DNA of 64,000 bases from NCBI GenBank assembly GCA_965263375.1, contig OZ253669.1, positions 3,224,001-3,288,000 on the forward strand, in the 5' to 3' direction. The DNA comes from JAJFFW01 sp965263375. GTDB lineage: Bacteria > Pseudomonadota > Alphaproteobacteria > Caulobacterales > Parvularculaceae. Under the pieces are notes generated by a model. The model had not been told where the DNA came from, did not search any database, and saw only the letters and a program-made list of their open reading frames with translations. Positions within the stretch are counted from its first letter, which is position 1. The number at the start of each line of letters is the position of its first letter. The translations under genes were made by a program, and so were the position numbers. Shown piece after piece: positions 41,678 to 50,626 of this stretch.

Positions 41678-43237
41678 CTATTCCGCCACATCCGGACCAA
41701 TACGGGGCCCAGGATTCTTCGGCGCGAACGAGATGGTGATCTCCGCCACGCCTGCGGGCGCTGCAGCGCGCGTCTTAAAGGGCGCTGCGCCTTCTGATGG
41801 AATTGTCCGCTCACTATCCACTTTAAAAGTCCAGCGGGCAAGAACAGCGCCGTCGGCGCCGCTCGCTTCCGCCTGCATCAACGGAGCAGCGAGCGTTTTT
41901 TCCGTCTTATTAATCAAGACCCCTGTGACTTCCATTTCCGGGCCCTCATCCGACATAATCAACCGATGGTTAATGCGCGTAATCTCAAGGGTCTGGGGCG
42001 CAATCTCAATCCCAACAGCCGTATAAGCAACATTGGCGCGCGGCCACAGGGCGACGATATCTGTCCGATAAGCGTAAGCTGCCGATAGGCTCGCCACCAC
42101 AGCGCCCATCCACAATATCCATGACACAAAACGCAGCGGCGTTAGGCGATTTTTCTCACGCGCTTCGGCGCGGCGCCGCGCACGACGGATAGCTTTTTCC
42201 AACTCTTTTGGTTGCACGCGAAGAGCTTTAAAAAACTCGTCATTAAATACACGAGCCGCCGCCTCATCAAGGGCATCAGTCGTGGCGAGGGCCGTACTGG
42301 CAGATGATTTCTTGCTCCGACCGAAAAGACGGCGAGGACGGGCGTCATCATCTTCATCATGATCGTTGTCTTCATCATCGTCATCGGACAAGAAGATCCC
42401 CTTGCGCATCTTGCGATCCTCTGGCGCAATCCGATCACCCTCATCGTCTTCCTCAAGACGTGTAGCGCTTAAAACGGCCTCATCTTGATCATCAACACGA
42501 TCTTTGACGTCAAAAGTATCCGGCGCATCTTCTTCATCCGCATCTTGCAGGTCTTCAAATTCTGCATCAACGACCGCGGGGTTAGCCTCTTTTTTTACAT
42601 CTTCTGGCACACCTACGGGCGCTTCTTGATCGGCGAAGGCTAAGAATTGTTCACTCTCGTCTTCTTTTGCCGCGCGTGCGGCTTTCTTTTTAAAGAGGCC
42701 TTTTTTCTTTTTTTGTTTTTGCCCTTCTTGCAAATCAGGCTCGCCATCCACATCAGCTGCAGGGCCTTCGCGCATCGTATTCGACGAAGCGTTCTGTTTC
42801 CCCTCGTCACTGGCTGGCTTCTTTGCTCTCTTTAACCATTCATCATTGCGATCAGCGCCAAGACGGTCCACAGATGCGAAGGGGTCTGTATCCTGTGTTT
42901 CTTTTTGGGGCGCTTGTTCTGCAGCAGCTTTTGCGTCCGCAGCGGTGGCTTGATTGCTTTGCGGCTGATCTTGATCCGCCTGGGTCGAAGACGGCTGCAC
43001 TTGAGCATTATGTAAAGGAGCCGATTGGTGTTGCGCTGGGGCTTGCGGCTGCGCATAACTCGGCTGGTGAGCAGGCTGAGGCGGGTTATTAACCCTTATT
43101 AGATTGCCAACAGGTTCAGGCGCAGGCACAAACCAACTGGAGGAACATACAGCACAAAGCAAGGTGCGCCCCTGCGACGGTATGCGGGCGTCATCTATGT
43201 CGTACTGTGTGGAACAATTTGGACAAGTTATTATCAT
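41678..43237 (-). CDS. MJ0042-type zinc-ribbon membrane protein
   Basis: A 519-residue protein. MIITCPNCSTQYDIDDARIP then LLCAVCSSSWF is the MJ0042 finger (two CxxC pairs). Residues 50-330 are low-complexity: Gln/Pro-rich, then strongly acidic (Asp/Glu runs near residues 210-300). A single transmembrane helix (FVSWILWMGAVVASLSAAYA) lies near 385, and the last 110 residues form a compact domain with a DUF3426-like strand pattern. Function is unknown, perhaps a membrane regulator. It is divergent from ftsE, its usual neighbour in alphaproteobacteria. Confidence 0.85.
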   Translation of the reverse strand: MIITCPNCSTQYDIDDARIPSQGRTLLCAVCSSSWFVPAPEPVGNLIRVNNPPQPAHQPSYAQPQAPAQHQSAPLHNAQVQPSSTQADQDQPQSNQATAADAKAAAEQAPQKETQDTDPFASVDRLGADRNDEWLKRAKKPASDEGKQNASSNTMREGPAADVDGEPDLQEGQKQKKKKGLFKKKAARAAKEDESEQFLAFADQEAPVGVPEDVKKEANPAVVDAEFEDLQDADEEDAPDTFDVKDRVDDQDEAVLSATRLEEDDEGDRIAPEDRKMRKGIFLSDDDDEDNDHDEDDDARPRRLFGRSKKSSASTALATTDALDEAAARVFNDEFFKALRVQPKELEKAIRRARRRAEAREKNRLTPLRFVSWILWMGAVVASLSAAYAYRTDIVALWPRANVAYTAVGIEIAPQTLEITRINHRLIMSDEGPEMEVTGVLINKTEKTLAAPLMQAEASGADGAVLARWTFKVDSERTIPSEGAAPFKTRAAAPAGVAEITISFAPKNPGPRIGPDVAE

Positions 43238-43327
43238 AAGCGCCCCAAATTACGCCTTGTTATTGAGGTCTTGAGGTACGCAAACAAACGCGGCGCGAAG
43301 CCGACGAAGGAGCGGACGCAAAACACG

Positions 43328-43999
43328 ATGATCGGTTTTGAAAATGTTTGCCTGTCCTATGCGGACGGACCTGATGGAAACGCCGTCGAAGTTCTGCATA
43401 ATCTTAATTTTATCCTCGAAGCAGGCGAATTCCGCTTTTTGACGGGCGCTTCGGGCGCCGGCAAAACATCCATGTTGAAACTTATCTATTTGGCGCAGCG
43501 TCCCACCAGCGGCCGCGTCGTCTTGTTTGGTGAAGATGCAAGTGCGGCGCCACGTGAAGCATTGCCGGCGCTGAGGCGACGGATTGGCGTCGTCTTTCAG
43601 GATTTTCGACTTCTTGATCATCTTAGCGCCTTCGAGAATGTCGCCCTGCCAATGAAGGTCGCGGGCGTTAACCATAAAGCTTACGCAGAAGACGTAAGGG
43701 AACTCTTAAACTGGGTTGGGCTTGGCGAGCGCATGGACGCCCGGCCCGCGAGCCTTTCGGGCGGGGAAAAACAACGCGTCGCATTGGCCCGAGCGCTTGT
43801 CACGAAGCCGGACCTGATCCTGGCTGACGAACCAACAGGCAATGTCGACCCAGCAATGAGCGAGAAAATTATGAAGTTGTTCATCGAGTTAAATAAACTC
43901 GGCGCTGCTGTGATCGTCGCCACCCACGACCTTGATCTCGTCAAAGCCCTTGGTAAACCGACGATGGCTTTGAAAAAAGGACGACTATCCATCAGTTAA
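43328..43999 (+). CDS. ftsE: Cell division ATP-binding protein FtsE
   Basis: A 223-residue ABC ATPase that with FtsX couples divisome assembly to peptidoglycan hydrolase activation. Walker A is GASGAGKTS near residues 38-46, the signature LSGGEKQRVALARAL and Walker B LILADEPTGN are intact, with the switch His in ATHDLDL. Start ATG at 43328 gives the family N-terminus MIGFENV; an in-frame ATG at 43271 adds 19 residues. ftsX follows after 86 bp. Confidence 0.95.
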   Translation: MIGFENVCLSYADGPDGNAVEVLHNLNFILEAGEFRFLTGASGAGKTSMLKLIYLAQRPTSGRVVLFGEDASAAPREALPALRRRIGVVFQDFRLLDHLSAFENVALPMKVAGVNHKAYAEDVRELLNWVGLGERMDARPASLSGGEKQRVALARALVTKPDLILADEPTGNVDPAMSEKIMKLFIELNKLGAAVIVATHDLDLVKALGKPTMALKKGRLSIS

Positions 44000-44085
44000 G
44001 GCTGCTATTTGACAATGGGGGCGTTTTAAATCGCTCCCTCTTTCTGACCATAGCCCCAACGAAACAAACTGGACCCACATGAGCG

Positions 44086-45060
44086 TTGAGCCAAACTCTG
44101 AAAGAAGAACACGAACTCGCCGAACGCTACGCCCCGGACGAGGAAAGCAAAGCGCGTTCGATTGCAAGCCCGCTGAAAAGACTTTGGACGAAACCAATCT
44201 TGCCGGAGGCCGGGGCAGCCGGCACGCCACTGACCGCCGTGATTGGCGCAATCTCGTTCTTAGCGGCGCTTGCCCTTGCAGCCTTCTTGATGATTACCGT
44301 CGCAGCGGAGCAATGGACGAACAATCTCAGAACCTCCTTCACTATCCAGGTGAAAGGGGGGAGCCAAACAGAAATTGACACAGCCCTTAGCGAAACAATC
44401 CGCATATTGGACACAACCAATGGTGTTATTAGTTATGAGGTTACACCGCCCAAAGAAGCAGCGAAACTTCTCGAACCCTGGCTCGGCAAAGGCAATGTCG
44501 GCGAATATCTAAGCGTGCCCGCTCTGGTTGATGTAAAAGCAACCGACGACTTAAGAGGCGATCTCGACTTTTTACAGACAAGGCTGCTTGCCGCCGCCCC
44601 TAGCGCGATGATTGATGACCACCGCGCATGGCGTGATGGCCTTGCCTCCACCACCAGATCCTTACAAGCACTTGCTTTGGCGGCTTTTTTAATCATCCTT
44701 GCCGCAGCGGGAGCAATCGCAATTTTCGCAGCGCGGGCGGGACTTGCCGCCAATGAAAGCACCGTCGCACTTTTACACTTAGTCGGCGCAACGGATGACT
44801 TTATCGCCAATGAGGTTCAAAGGCGCTTTGTCATTCTTTCACTAAGAGGCTCCTTCGCCGGATTGGCGCTTAGCGTCTTTGCGTTGACGATCGTCGTTTT
44901 GGTCACAAAAGCAGCGAGCGCAAACGGGTTCTTCGCACCAGAACTGTCGTTTAATATTTGGATGGCGGTTAGTCTTTTATTAATCCCGCCGGGCGTCAGT
45001 TTAGTGATCGCACTCACCGCACGATTTACCACCCTAAAAACTTTGGGCCAGTCCTATTAA
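44086..45060 (+). CDS. ftsX: Cell division protein FtsX
   Basis: A 324-residue permease-like protein: cytosolic N-tail (about 60 residues), TM1 (ISFLAALALAAFLMITVAAE), a periplasmic domain of about 110 residues (the hydrolase contact in relatives), then three C-terminal helices. It partners FtsE at the septum. The start is unusual. The frame opens right after a TGA at 44080-44082 and the first possible start is TTG at 44086 with no clear ribosome binding site; an ATG at 44079 sits in another frame that soon diverges. See findings. Confidence 0.88.
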   Translation: MSQTLKEEHELAERYAPDEESKARSIASPLKRLWTKPILPEAGAAGTPLTAVIGAISFLAALALAAFLMITVAAEQWTNNLRTSFTIQVKGGSQTEIDTALSETIRILDTTNGVISYEVTPPKEAAKLLEPWLGKGNVGEYLSVPALVDVKATDDLRGDLDFLQTRLLAAAPSAMIDDHRAWRDGLASTTRSLQALALAAFLIILAAAGAIAIFAARAGLAANESTVALLHLVGATDDFIANEVQRRFVILSLRGSFAGLALSVFALTIVVLVTKAASANGFFAPELSFNIWMAVSLLLIPPGVSLVIALTARFTTLKTLGQSY

Positions 45061-45190
45061 GGCACATTTTAAAGTTCAAGTTTTGATATCAAAGACTTAT
45101 GAACCTCTGGGTTGAATAGATTCAGTCTATTTGCACAGAAGTTGCTGGACCCAGCTTGGGGAAAACGGCTAAATTACCCACGAAGCAGAA

Positions 45191-45775
45191 TTGGGATTAT
45201 CGCCCTTGCCGCGTTTATTAACTATTTTGGCCGCAATCGCCCTTGCGTGGTGCGGCGGATTTGCATGGTTTTTAAAGACCATCGCAACCGCTAAGCCTAT
45301 GGGTGTGAAAAGCGATGCGATTGTAGTTTTAACCGGCGGCGGCGGCGACCGTATGCCCACTGGCATGCGCCTTATTAACGAAGGTTATGGCGCGCGGCTT
45401 TTAATTTCAGGCGTAAACCCTGAAGTCGCCCGTGAGGATATTAAAGCCCTTTGGGCGGGACATGCGGAACTGTTTGATTGTTGCGTTGATCTGGGCGCAA
45501 AAGCGCGCACGACTCGCGGCAACGCCATAGAAGCGCAAGAGTGGGCAACCGCTCATTCTTTTCAAAGTCTTGTACTTGTGACGTCAGATTACCATATGCC
45601 GCGGGCGATGCTTGAGCTTAAAGCCGCCTTACCGGATGTCGTCATCACGGCCCACCCGGTCGCCTCTGTTTATCTAAACGGGCGCGGCGCACCCAATTCG
45701 CTTAAGTCTTGGCGGCTTTTAAGCTTCGAATATTTGAAGTATACGGCCGTTCGGTTGAAAACGATTTTTGCTTAG
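45191..45775 (+). CDS. YdcF family membrane protein (DUF218)
   Basis: A 194-residue protein with one N-terminal hydrophobic segment (LPRLLTILAAIALAWCGGFA) and a periplasmic DUF218 domain: SDAIVVLTGGGGDRMPTGMR, ARTTRGNAIEAQEWA and VLVTSDYHMPRAML. Members such as SanA and ElyC affect envelope integrity or peptidoglycan precursor recycling. The start is taken as TTG at 45191; no good ribosome binding site was seen. It is ten bp before plsC, and the ftsEX-ydcF-plsC order is common in alphaproteobacteria. Confidence 0.88.
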   Translation: MGLSPLPRLLTILAAIALAWCGGFAWFLKTIATAKPMGVKSDAIVVLTGGGGDRMPTGMRLINEGYGARLLISGVNPEVAREDIKALWAGHAELFDCCVDLGAKARTTRGNAIEAQEWATAHSFQSLVLVTSDYHMPRAMLELKAALPDVVITAHPVASVYLNGRGAPNSLKSWRLLSFEYLKYTAVRLKTIFA

Positions 45776-45784
45776 GCGTGCGCC

Positions 45785-46528
45785 ATGCGTTGGATTGGCT
45801 CTTTTATTTTTCTTGTGTTCTTAATGGTGTTTACGCCAGCCTATGCGCTGTTCGCATCACCAGCCCTATTGTTGGGTGAACGGGTGGCGATTCGCGCCGT
45901 GAAACTGTGGGCCTATACCATTTTAGGCGCCCTTAAAGTGCTATGTGGCGTCTCACACCGGGTTGAAGGTATTGAAAACATCCCAAACGGCCCCACCATC
46001 CTGGCCAGCAATCATTTATCGATGTGGGAAACCATTGCGATGATGACCTTTACACCGAAGCCATGCATGGCGTTTAAGCGCGAGTTTCAATACAACCCTG
46101 TCTATGGGGTTTGGGGGACACAAGTCGGCGTGCCAGTTGACCGCGAGGGCGGACCCAAATCTTTGAAAGCCTTTGTTCGAGCCGCCCAGAAAAAGCTTGA
46201 GGCGGGCGCGCAATTTATCATCTTTCCAGAGGGTACCCGTGTTCCGCTTGGCGAGCGGCGAAAATTACACCCCGGCATCGCCGCAGTGTATAAAGTTTCC
46301 AACGTTCCATGCGTGCCTGTTGTGCATAATTCCGCCGAGTTTTGGCGTCATCCTGGGCCTTTAAAAATCCCAGGAGAAATTGTTATTAGATTCCTGCCGC
46401 CAATAGCCCCAGGCCTTCATCGCAAGCGTTTTATCGCAAAACTTGATGAGACATTGGCCACAGCACGCTCTGATTTATCTGCGAATGAAAATGCTGAGCC
46501 GCCACAAGCGGCGGCCGCAGGCGCATGA
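45785..46528 (+). CDS. plsC: 1-acyl-sn-glycerol-3-phosphate acyltransferase
   Basis: A 247-residue membrane-bound acyltransferase of phospholipid synthesis, transferring acyl groups to lysophosphatidate. SNHLSMWETIAM carries the catalytic HX4E variant of the usual HX4D motif, and FPEGTRVPLGER binds the phosphate. An N-terminal hydrophobic segment anchors it. The stop overlaps the next gene's start by four bases (ATGA), indicating coupling with the DUF2125 gene. Confidence 0.93.
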   Translation: MRWIGSFIFLVFLMVFTPAYALFASPALLLGERVAIRAVKLWAYTILGALKVLCGVSHRVEGIENIPNGPTILASNHLSMWETIAMMTFTPKPCMAFKREFQYNPVYGVWGTQVGVPVDREGGPKSLKAFVRAAQKKLEAGAQFIIFPEGTRVPLGERRKLHPGIAAVYKVSNVPCVPVVHNSAEFWRHPGPLKIPGEIVIRFLPPIAPGLHRKRFIAKLDETLATARSDLSANENAEPPQAAAAGA

Positions 46529-47562
46529 AAACACAAGACGCACCTCAAACGTCCCCCCGCAACAAAGGGCGGTCCCGCCATATGAGCGTTATTATTATAT
46601 TCCTTATCGGGATCGCCATTTCCCATACAGTCTTTTGGTTGGTCGGCGCCCAGAAGGTGCGCGAAAGCGTTCTTGCATGGATTGCCGAACAACAAGCCGC
46701 TGGGCTTATCGCCGAACATGATACGGTAAAGGTCAAAGGCTACCCCCTTGCTTGGCGCATGGAGTTAAGCGCGGTTACTTTGGGCCAGAATGCGCCGGAC
46801 AACCCTTCAACATCATTGTGGCGTTGGCGCACAAACAAGCTTCAGGTCATTGTTGCGCCTTATCGCCCAACGTCTTTGGTTCTTGTTCCAATTGGTGAGC
46901 AAAATTTTGAAGGCGAAGGGTTTGGCGCGTGGCGCGCTGAGTGGCGGGAAATTAAAGTTCACCTCGCCAGCGATCGTGAAATTGGGTGGCGCGCCTCCCT
47001 AGAAGGTCAAAACGCTCAAATTACAGACCTTGCAAACGGCCAGAGTGTAACGATTAACGCAGCCGCGCTTTCCGTAAAGCCCCAAAACGAAGCCCCTGAC
47101 ACAATCACGGCCGCAATCAACCTTGATGAGGCCGCACTGTTCAAGGACGATAAAGAAAAGATCCGTGCAAAAATCTTAAAGGCTGCTCTGACCCTCACAC
47201 AAACGCCGGCCCTGTTAACCGGCGCCCCCTCAGTCTGGCGCGCGGCGGAGGGCAAATTGCTGCTGGATCATATGATCATTGATGCTGAAGGCGCATACGG
47301 ACAATTTGACGGCGCGCTAGCCTTAGATGAAGCTGGTTACCCGACGGGTCAGGTGAATGCAGCATTACAAAACCCCGGAAATTTCGCCCGCGCCCTCGGC
47401 GCCCTTGGCGTCATAACACCAGAGACAGCGAAAACCGCCGAAGCCGGGCTTTCACTGGCCGCCATTACACAGGGCGGCAAGATCGCTGCGCCAATTGTTA
47501 TGAAAAACGGCGCAGCAAGCATACTTGGCGTCAAGCTTTCGAAACTGCCGCAAGTTAACTAA
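46525..47562 (+). CDS. DUF2125 family envelope protein
   Basis: A 345-residue protein with one N-terminal transmembrane helix (IIIFLIGIAISHTVFWLVGA near residues 22-41) and a periplasmic domain with VKGYPLAWRMELSAV, GEGFGAWRAEW and LALDEAGYPTGQVNAAL, matching DUF2125. Its function is unknown; the family is common in alphaproteobacteria. It overlaps plsC by four bases and is convergent with lysK. Confidence 0.85.
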   Translation: MKTQDAPQTSPRNKGRSRHMSVIIIFLIGIAISHTVFWLVGAQKVRESVLAWIAEQQAAGLIAEHDTVKVKGYPLAWRMELSAVTLGQNAPDNPSTSLWRWRTNKLQVIVAPYRPTSLVLVPIGEQNFEGEGFGAWRAEWREIKVHLASDREIGWRASLEGQNAQITDLANGQSVTINAAALSVKPQNEAPDTITAAINLDEAALFKDDKEKIRAKILKAALTLTQTPALLTGAPSVWRAAEGKLLLDHMIIDAEGAYGQFDGALALDEAGYPTGQVNAALQNPGNFARALGALGVITPETAKTAEAGLSLAAITQGGKIAAPIVMKNGAASILGVKLSKLPQVN

Positions 47563-47564
47563 CC

Positions 47565-49160
47565 CTATCGCGCCAGCGCCGCATCAATCATATCCGCCGT
47601 CGCAATGGCGCCATAGATCTTTACAAACGGTCCCATACGCGGGCCTTCGCTCTGTCCAAAGACGACTTCATAAAGTCCTTTGAACCATTCGCGAATATTT
47701 TCATAATTTTGGGCCTTGCCAGCGTCGAAAACAGCGGTTTGATAGGCGTCTTCATCCGCCGCGTCTCCAAGCGCGCGTAATGCGTCAGAGAGCATTTTAA
47801 GGGCCGCCTGCTCAGCTTCACTTGGCGGACGGAATTGTTTTTTTGGCTTGATGAAATCATCAAAATATCGCCCTGCAAAACGGATCAATTCATCTGCCGC
47901 CGCGATCTCTTCCTCACTGGCGTTTGGGCGATATTTGCGAATAAAACCTTCCAATACCGCAGGGTCAGCATCACCCGCGGCGCTGACAAGATTTAAAAGC
48001 AGCGCGAAAGAAACTGGCGGCACCGCGCTAGGCGGCACACCGTTATGGACGTGCCAAGCCGGATTATCAAGAGCCTTGGCGCCTTCTTGATCTTTGTACT
48101 TACCAATATGCGTCCAATATTCATCCACTGCTTTGGGGATCACATCGAAATAAAGCTTTTTAGCTTTCTTTGGCGCTTGAAACACATAGAGCGCCAGACT
48201 TTCGGGCGCCGCATAAGTCAACCACTCGTCAATGGAAATACCGTTGCCTTTGGATTTAGAAATCTTCTTTCCTTCCTCATCCAAAAACAATTGATAGTTA
48301 AAACCAGAAGGCGGCGTGCCGCCAAGCGCCTTTACAATCCGCGAAGAGAGCTTGACGGACTCTGTTAAATCTTCACCCGCCATTTCATAATCAACGCCAA
48401 GAGCATACCAACGCCCTGCCCAGTCCGCTTTCCATTGCAGCTTCACCGCCCCGCCGGTGACGGGGGTTTTTACTTTCTCGCCATTTTCATCTTCAAAAAC
48501 GACCGTGCCTTCTTTCGCATCCCGCTCAAGCATCGGCACATATAAGACCCGTCCTGTCGTAGGCGAGATGGGCAAGAACGGCGAATAGGTCTGACGACGC
48601 TCCTCCCCAATCGTGGGCAGGATTACGTTCATCACATCGTCATAAACTTCCAGCATTCGAAGCAACATCGCGTCGAAACACCCAGCTTCATATTCCGCGG
48701 TCGCCGATTTAAACTCGTATTCGAAACCAAAACGATCAAGAAAAGACCGAAGTCTTGCGTTGTTGTTATGGGCGAAACTTTCATGCTCCCCGAAAGGGTC
48801 TGGAACACGCGTCAGCGGCATCTGCAAATGCTTTTCAAGGAGCTCTTGGTTCGGCACATTGCCAGGAACTTTGCGCAACCCGTCCATGTCATCAGAAAAA
48901 CAGATCAAACGCGTCGCGCGGCCCGTTAAGATCTCAAAAGCCTTACGCACCATACTCGTACGCGCGACCTCTTGAAAGGTGCCGATATGCGGCAGGCCAG
49001 AAGGGCCATACCCCGTTTCAAATAAAATGGGCCGTGTTCCATCATCAAGCCCCGCCTTGCCCATCTGGTCTAGGCGTTTTATCAGCGCACGCGCCTCTTG
49101 AAACGGCCAAGCTTTGGCGTCAGCGATATCTTCGGGCGTAAATACGCGGGGGCCAGTCAT
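47565..49160 (-). CDS. lysK: Lysyl-tRNA synthetase, class I
   Basis: A 531-residue archaeal-type synthetase; alphaproteobacteria often use this instead of the class II LysS. YGPSGLPHIGTFQEVARTS carries the HIGH-like motif and GKKISKSKGNG the KMSKS loop, with the Rossmann fold split between them. A helical anticodon-binding domain follows. It charges tRNA-Lys. No second lysine synthetase is seen in this window. Possible minus-strand promoter TTGACC at 49237-49232 with a poor -10. Confidence 0.94.
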   Translation of the reverse strand: MTGPRVFTPEDIADAKAWPFQEARALIKRLDQMGKAGLDDGTRPILFETGYGPSGLPHIGTFQEVARTSMVRKAFEILTGRATRLICFSDDMDGLRKVPGNVPNQELLEKHLQMPLTRVPDPFGEHESFAHNNNARLRSFLDRFGFEYEFKSATAEYEAGCFDAMLLRMLEVYDDVMNVILPTIGEERRQTYSPFLPISPTTGRVLYVPMLERDAKEGTVVFEDENGEKVKTPVTGGAVKLQWKADWAGRWYALGVDYEMAGEDLTESVKLSSRIVKALGGTPPSGFNYQLFLDEEGKKISKSKGNGISIDEWLTYAAPESLALYVFQAPKKAKKLYFDVIPKAVDEYWTHIGKYKDQEGAKALDNPAWHVHNGVPPSAVPPVSFALLLNLVSAAGDADPAVLEGFIRKYRPNASEEEIAAADELIRFAGRYFDDFIKPKKQFRPPSEAEQAALKMLSDALRALGDAADEDAYQTAVFDAGKAQNYENIREWFKGLYEVVFGQSEGPRMGPFVKIYGAIATADMIDAALAR

Positions 49161-49391
49161 AGCGATAGCTTTCTTCTAATGCTCGATGAACAGGGTAAAG
49201 AAATGAGGGTTTACGCCCCCTTATAAGGCAGGGTCAATGGCTGGGGCTTATCACTGGTGCACTAAGCCCAGTTATATAGGAACGATAAGTCGCTTTTATA
49301 AGATTGGACGCCGCGAAAGGTTACGGCTAGCTTGGCGATAAGGCGTGGTAAATGCGCCTTCTATTATTAATAGCCCTCGTTGGAGACCCCC

Positions 49392-49826
49392 ATGGCCGTA
49401 GGCGTAGCGCAGCTAACCCCGCAAGAAGCGATTATCTATTTGATGGTGATGACATCTGCCTCTGATGGGCGCATAGCCGAAGTGGAATTACGCACAATTG
49501 GCCGCGTCGTTCGGTCTTTCCCGCTTTTTTCCATCGCCGATGAAGAAACATTGGTGGAAACAGCTGAAGATTGCGGGGAGCTTATGGCCTCTGAAGACGG
49601 TCTTCACAAAGTTTTAGAAGCCGCGAAAGCCGCCCTTCCCGCCCATTTGGCAGAAACGGCGTATGCAGCGGTTGTCGATGTCGTCACAGCAGATGAAAGC
49701 CTAGAGCCAGCTGAAATTCGTGTGCTTGAACTCGTGCGAGAGCACCTTTCTGTGCCTGATGACGGGGCGGCGGCGATTGAACACGCAGCGCGTGCGCGTC
49801 ATATGACACTGGATGGTGTAAACTAG
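49392..49826 (+). CDS. Tellurite resistance TerB-like protein
   Basis: A 144-residue helical protein. TPQEAIIYLMVMTSASDGRI then AEVELRTI and DVVTADESLEPAEIRVLELV show the TerB helical bundle with acidic calcium-like motifs repeated twice. Function is uncertain; TerB-like single proteins are often not linked to tellurite. GGAG lies six bases before the ATG at 49392, so the TTG at 49380 is not used. Convergent with eda. Confidence 0.85.
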   Translation: MAVGVAQLTPQEAIIYLMVMTSASDGRIAEVELRTIGRVVRSFPLFSIADEETLVETAEDCGELMASEDGLHKVLEAAKAALPAHLAETAYAAVVDVVTADESLEPAEIRVLELVREHLSVPDDGAAAIEHAARARHMTLDGVN

Positions 49827-49879
49827 CTGATCGCGATCCCAATTTCCAAGCTCGCAATTCGAAGCTGCAATTTTAACAG

Positions 49880-50497
49880 CTACATTTTCGCTGCAAGACT
49901 TGCATTTTCTTGGATCGTCGCCCAATCGCCAGCGGCGATCATTTTTTTATTGGCGATCCAGGAACCACCAACGCAAGCGACATTTGAGAGCGCAAGATAT
50001 TCCGGCGCTTTTTCAGCCGTGATGGAGCCCGTGGGACAAAACACAATATTCGGCAAAGGCCCCGCTAGCGACTTAAGGTAAGCAACACCGCCGGAAGGTT
50101 CAGCCGGGAAAAATTTCAGCGCTGAAAAACCAGCCTCTGCCGCCGTCATCGCCTCGCTAACGGTGACAACACCAGGCAAGGTGGGCGCACCCAAATCTGC
50201 TAACGCTCCCAATAAAGATGGTGTAACACCTGGGGTAACAAGAAATTCCGCCCCCGCATCTAAGGACCTTTTTGCATCATCGGGGGTTAATACCGTCCCC
50301 ATACCGACCGCTAAGCCGGGTACGGCGCGCTTCATTGCAACCATTGCGTCAATCGCACACTCTGTACGCAAAGTAAGTTCAGCAACGCCAAGACCGCCGG
50401 CGGCAAGCGCCTCAGCAAGCGGCGCCGCATCTTCAACACTGGCGACCTCAAGCACAGGCATGACGGTGGCCCGATCAAGAATATTTTGAAGGGTCAT
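49880..50497 (-). CDS. eda: 2-dehydro-3-deoxyphosphogluconate (KDPG) aldolase
   Basis: A 205-residue TIM-barrel aldolase that splits KDPG to pyruvate and glyceraldehyde 3-phosphate in the Entner-Doudoroff path. GVAELTLRTECAIDAM holds the catalytic Glu, LVTPGVTPSLL the phosphate site, and ALKFFPAEPSGG the Schiff-base Lys. Length is normal. AGGAG is about 12 bases before the ATG. It lies 129 bp after edd on the same strand, so it may be the third gene of the zwf-edd-eda run. Confidence 0.95.
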   Translation of the reverse strand: MTLQNILDRATVMPVLEVASVEDAAPLAEALAAGGLGVAELTLRTECAIDAMVAMKRAVPGLAVGMGTVLTPDDAKRSLDAGAEFLVTPGVTPSLLGALADLGAPTLPGVVTVSEAMTAAEAGFSALKFFPAEPSGGVAYLKSLAGPLPNIVFCPTGSITAEKAPEYLALSNVACVGGSWIANKKMIAAGDWATIQENASLAAKM

Positions 50498-50626
50498 TTA
50501 GTTCTATAGCTCCTATGGCTGAACAGACTGTCAAAGCAGTTCCATACGTAGCTTGTATCTTTCGCAGGGAAATGCGTGTAACTAAAAATTAAAGCCATGC
50601 GGCGCCTCTCATTGGAGTGCTTTGCA

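Noticed and set aside
38561..41680. Gtr cassette as part of a prophage
   Set aside because: Gtr genes can be phage-borne, but there is no integrase, phage structural gene or attachment-site repeat near it.
44079..44378. 99-codon frame beginning at an ATG overlapping the ftsX start
   Set aside because: It overlaps ftsX in another frame and encodes an Arg-rich sequence with no family resemblance, while the ftsX frame has clear transmembrane helices.
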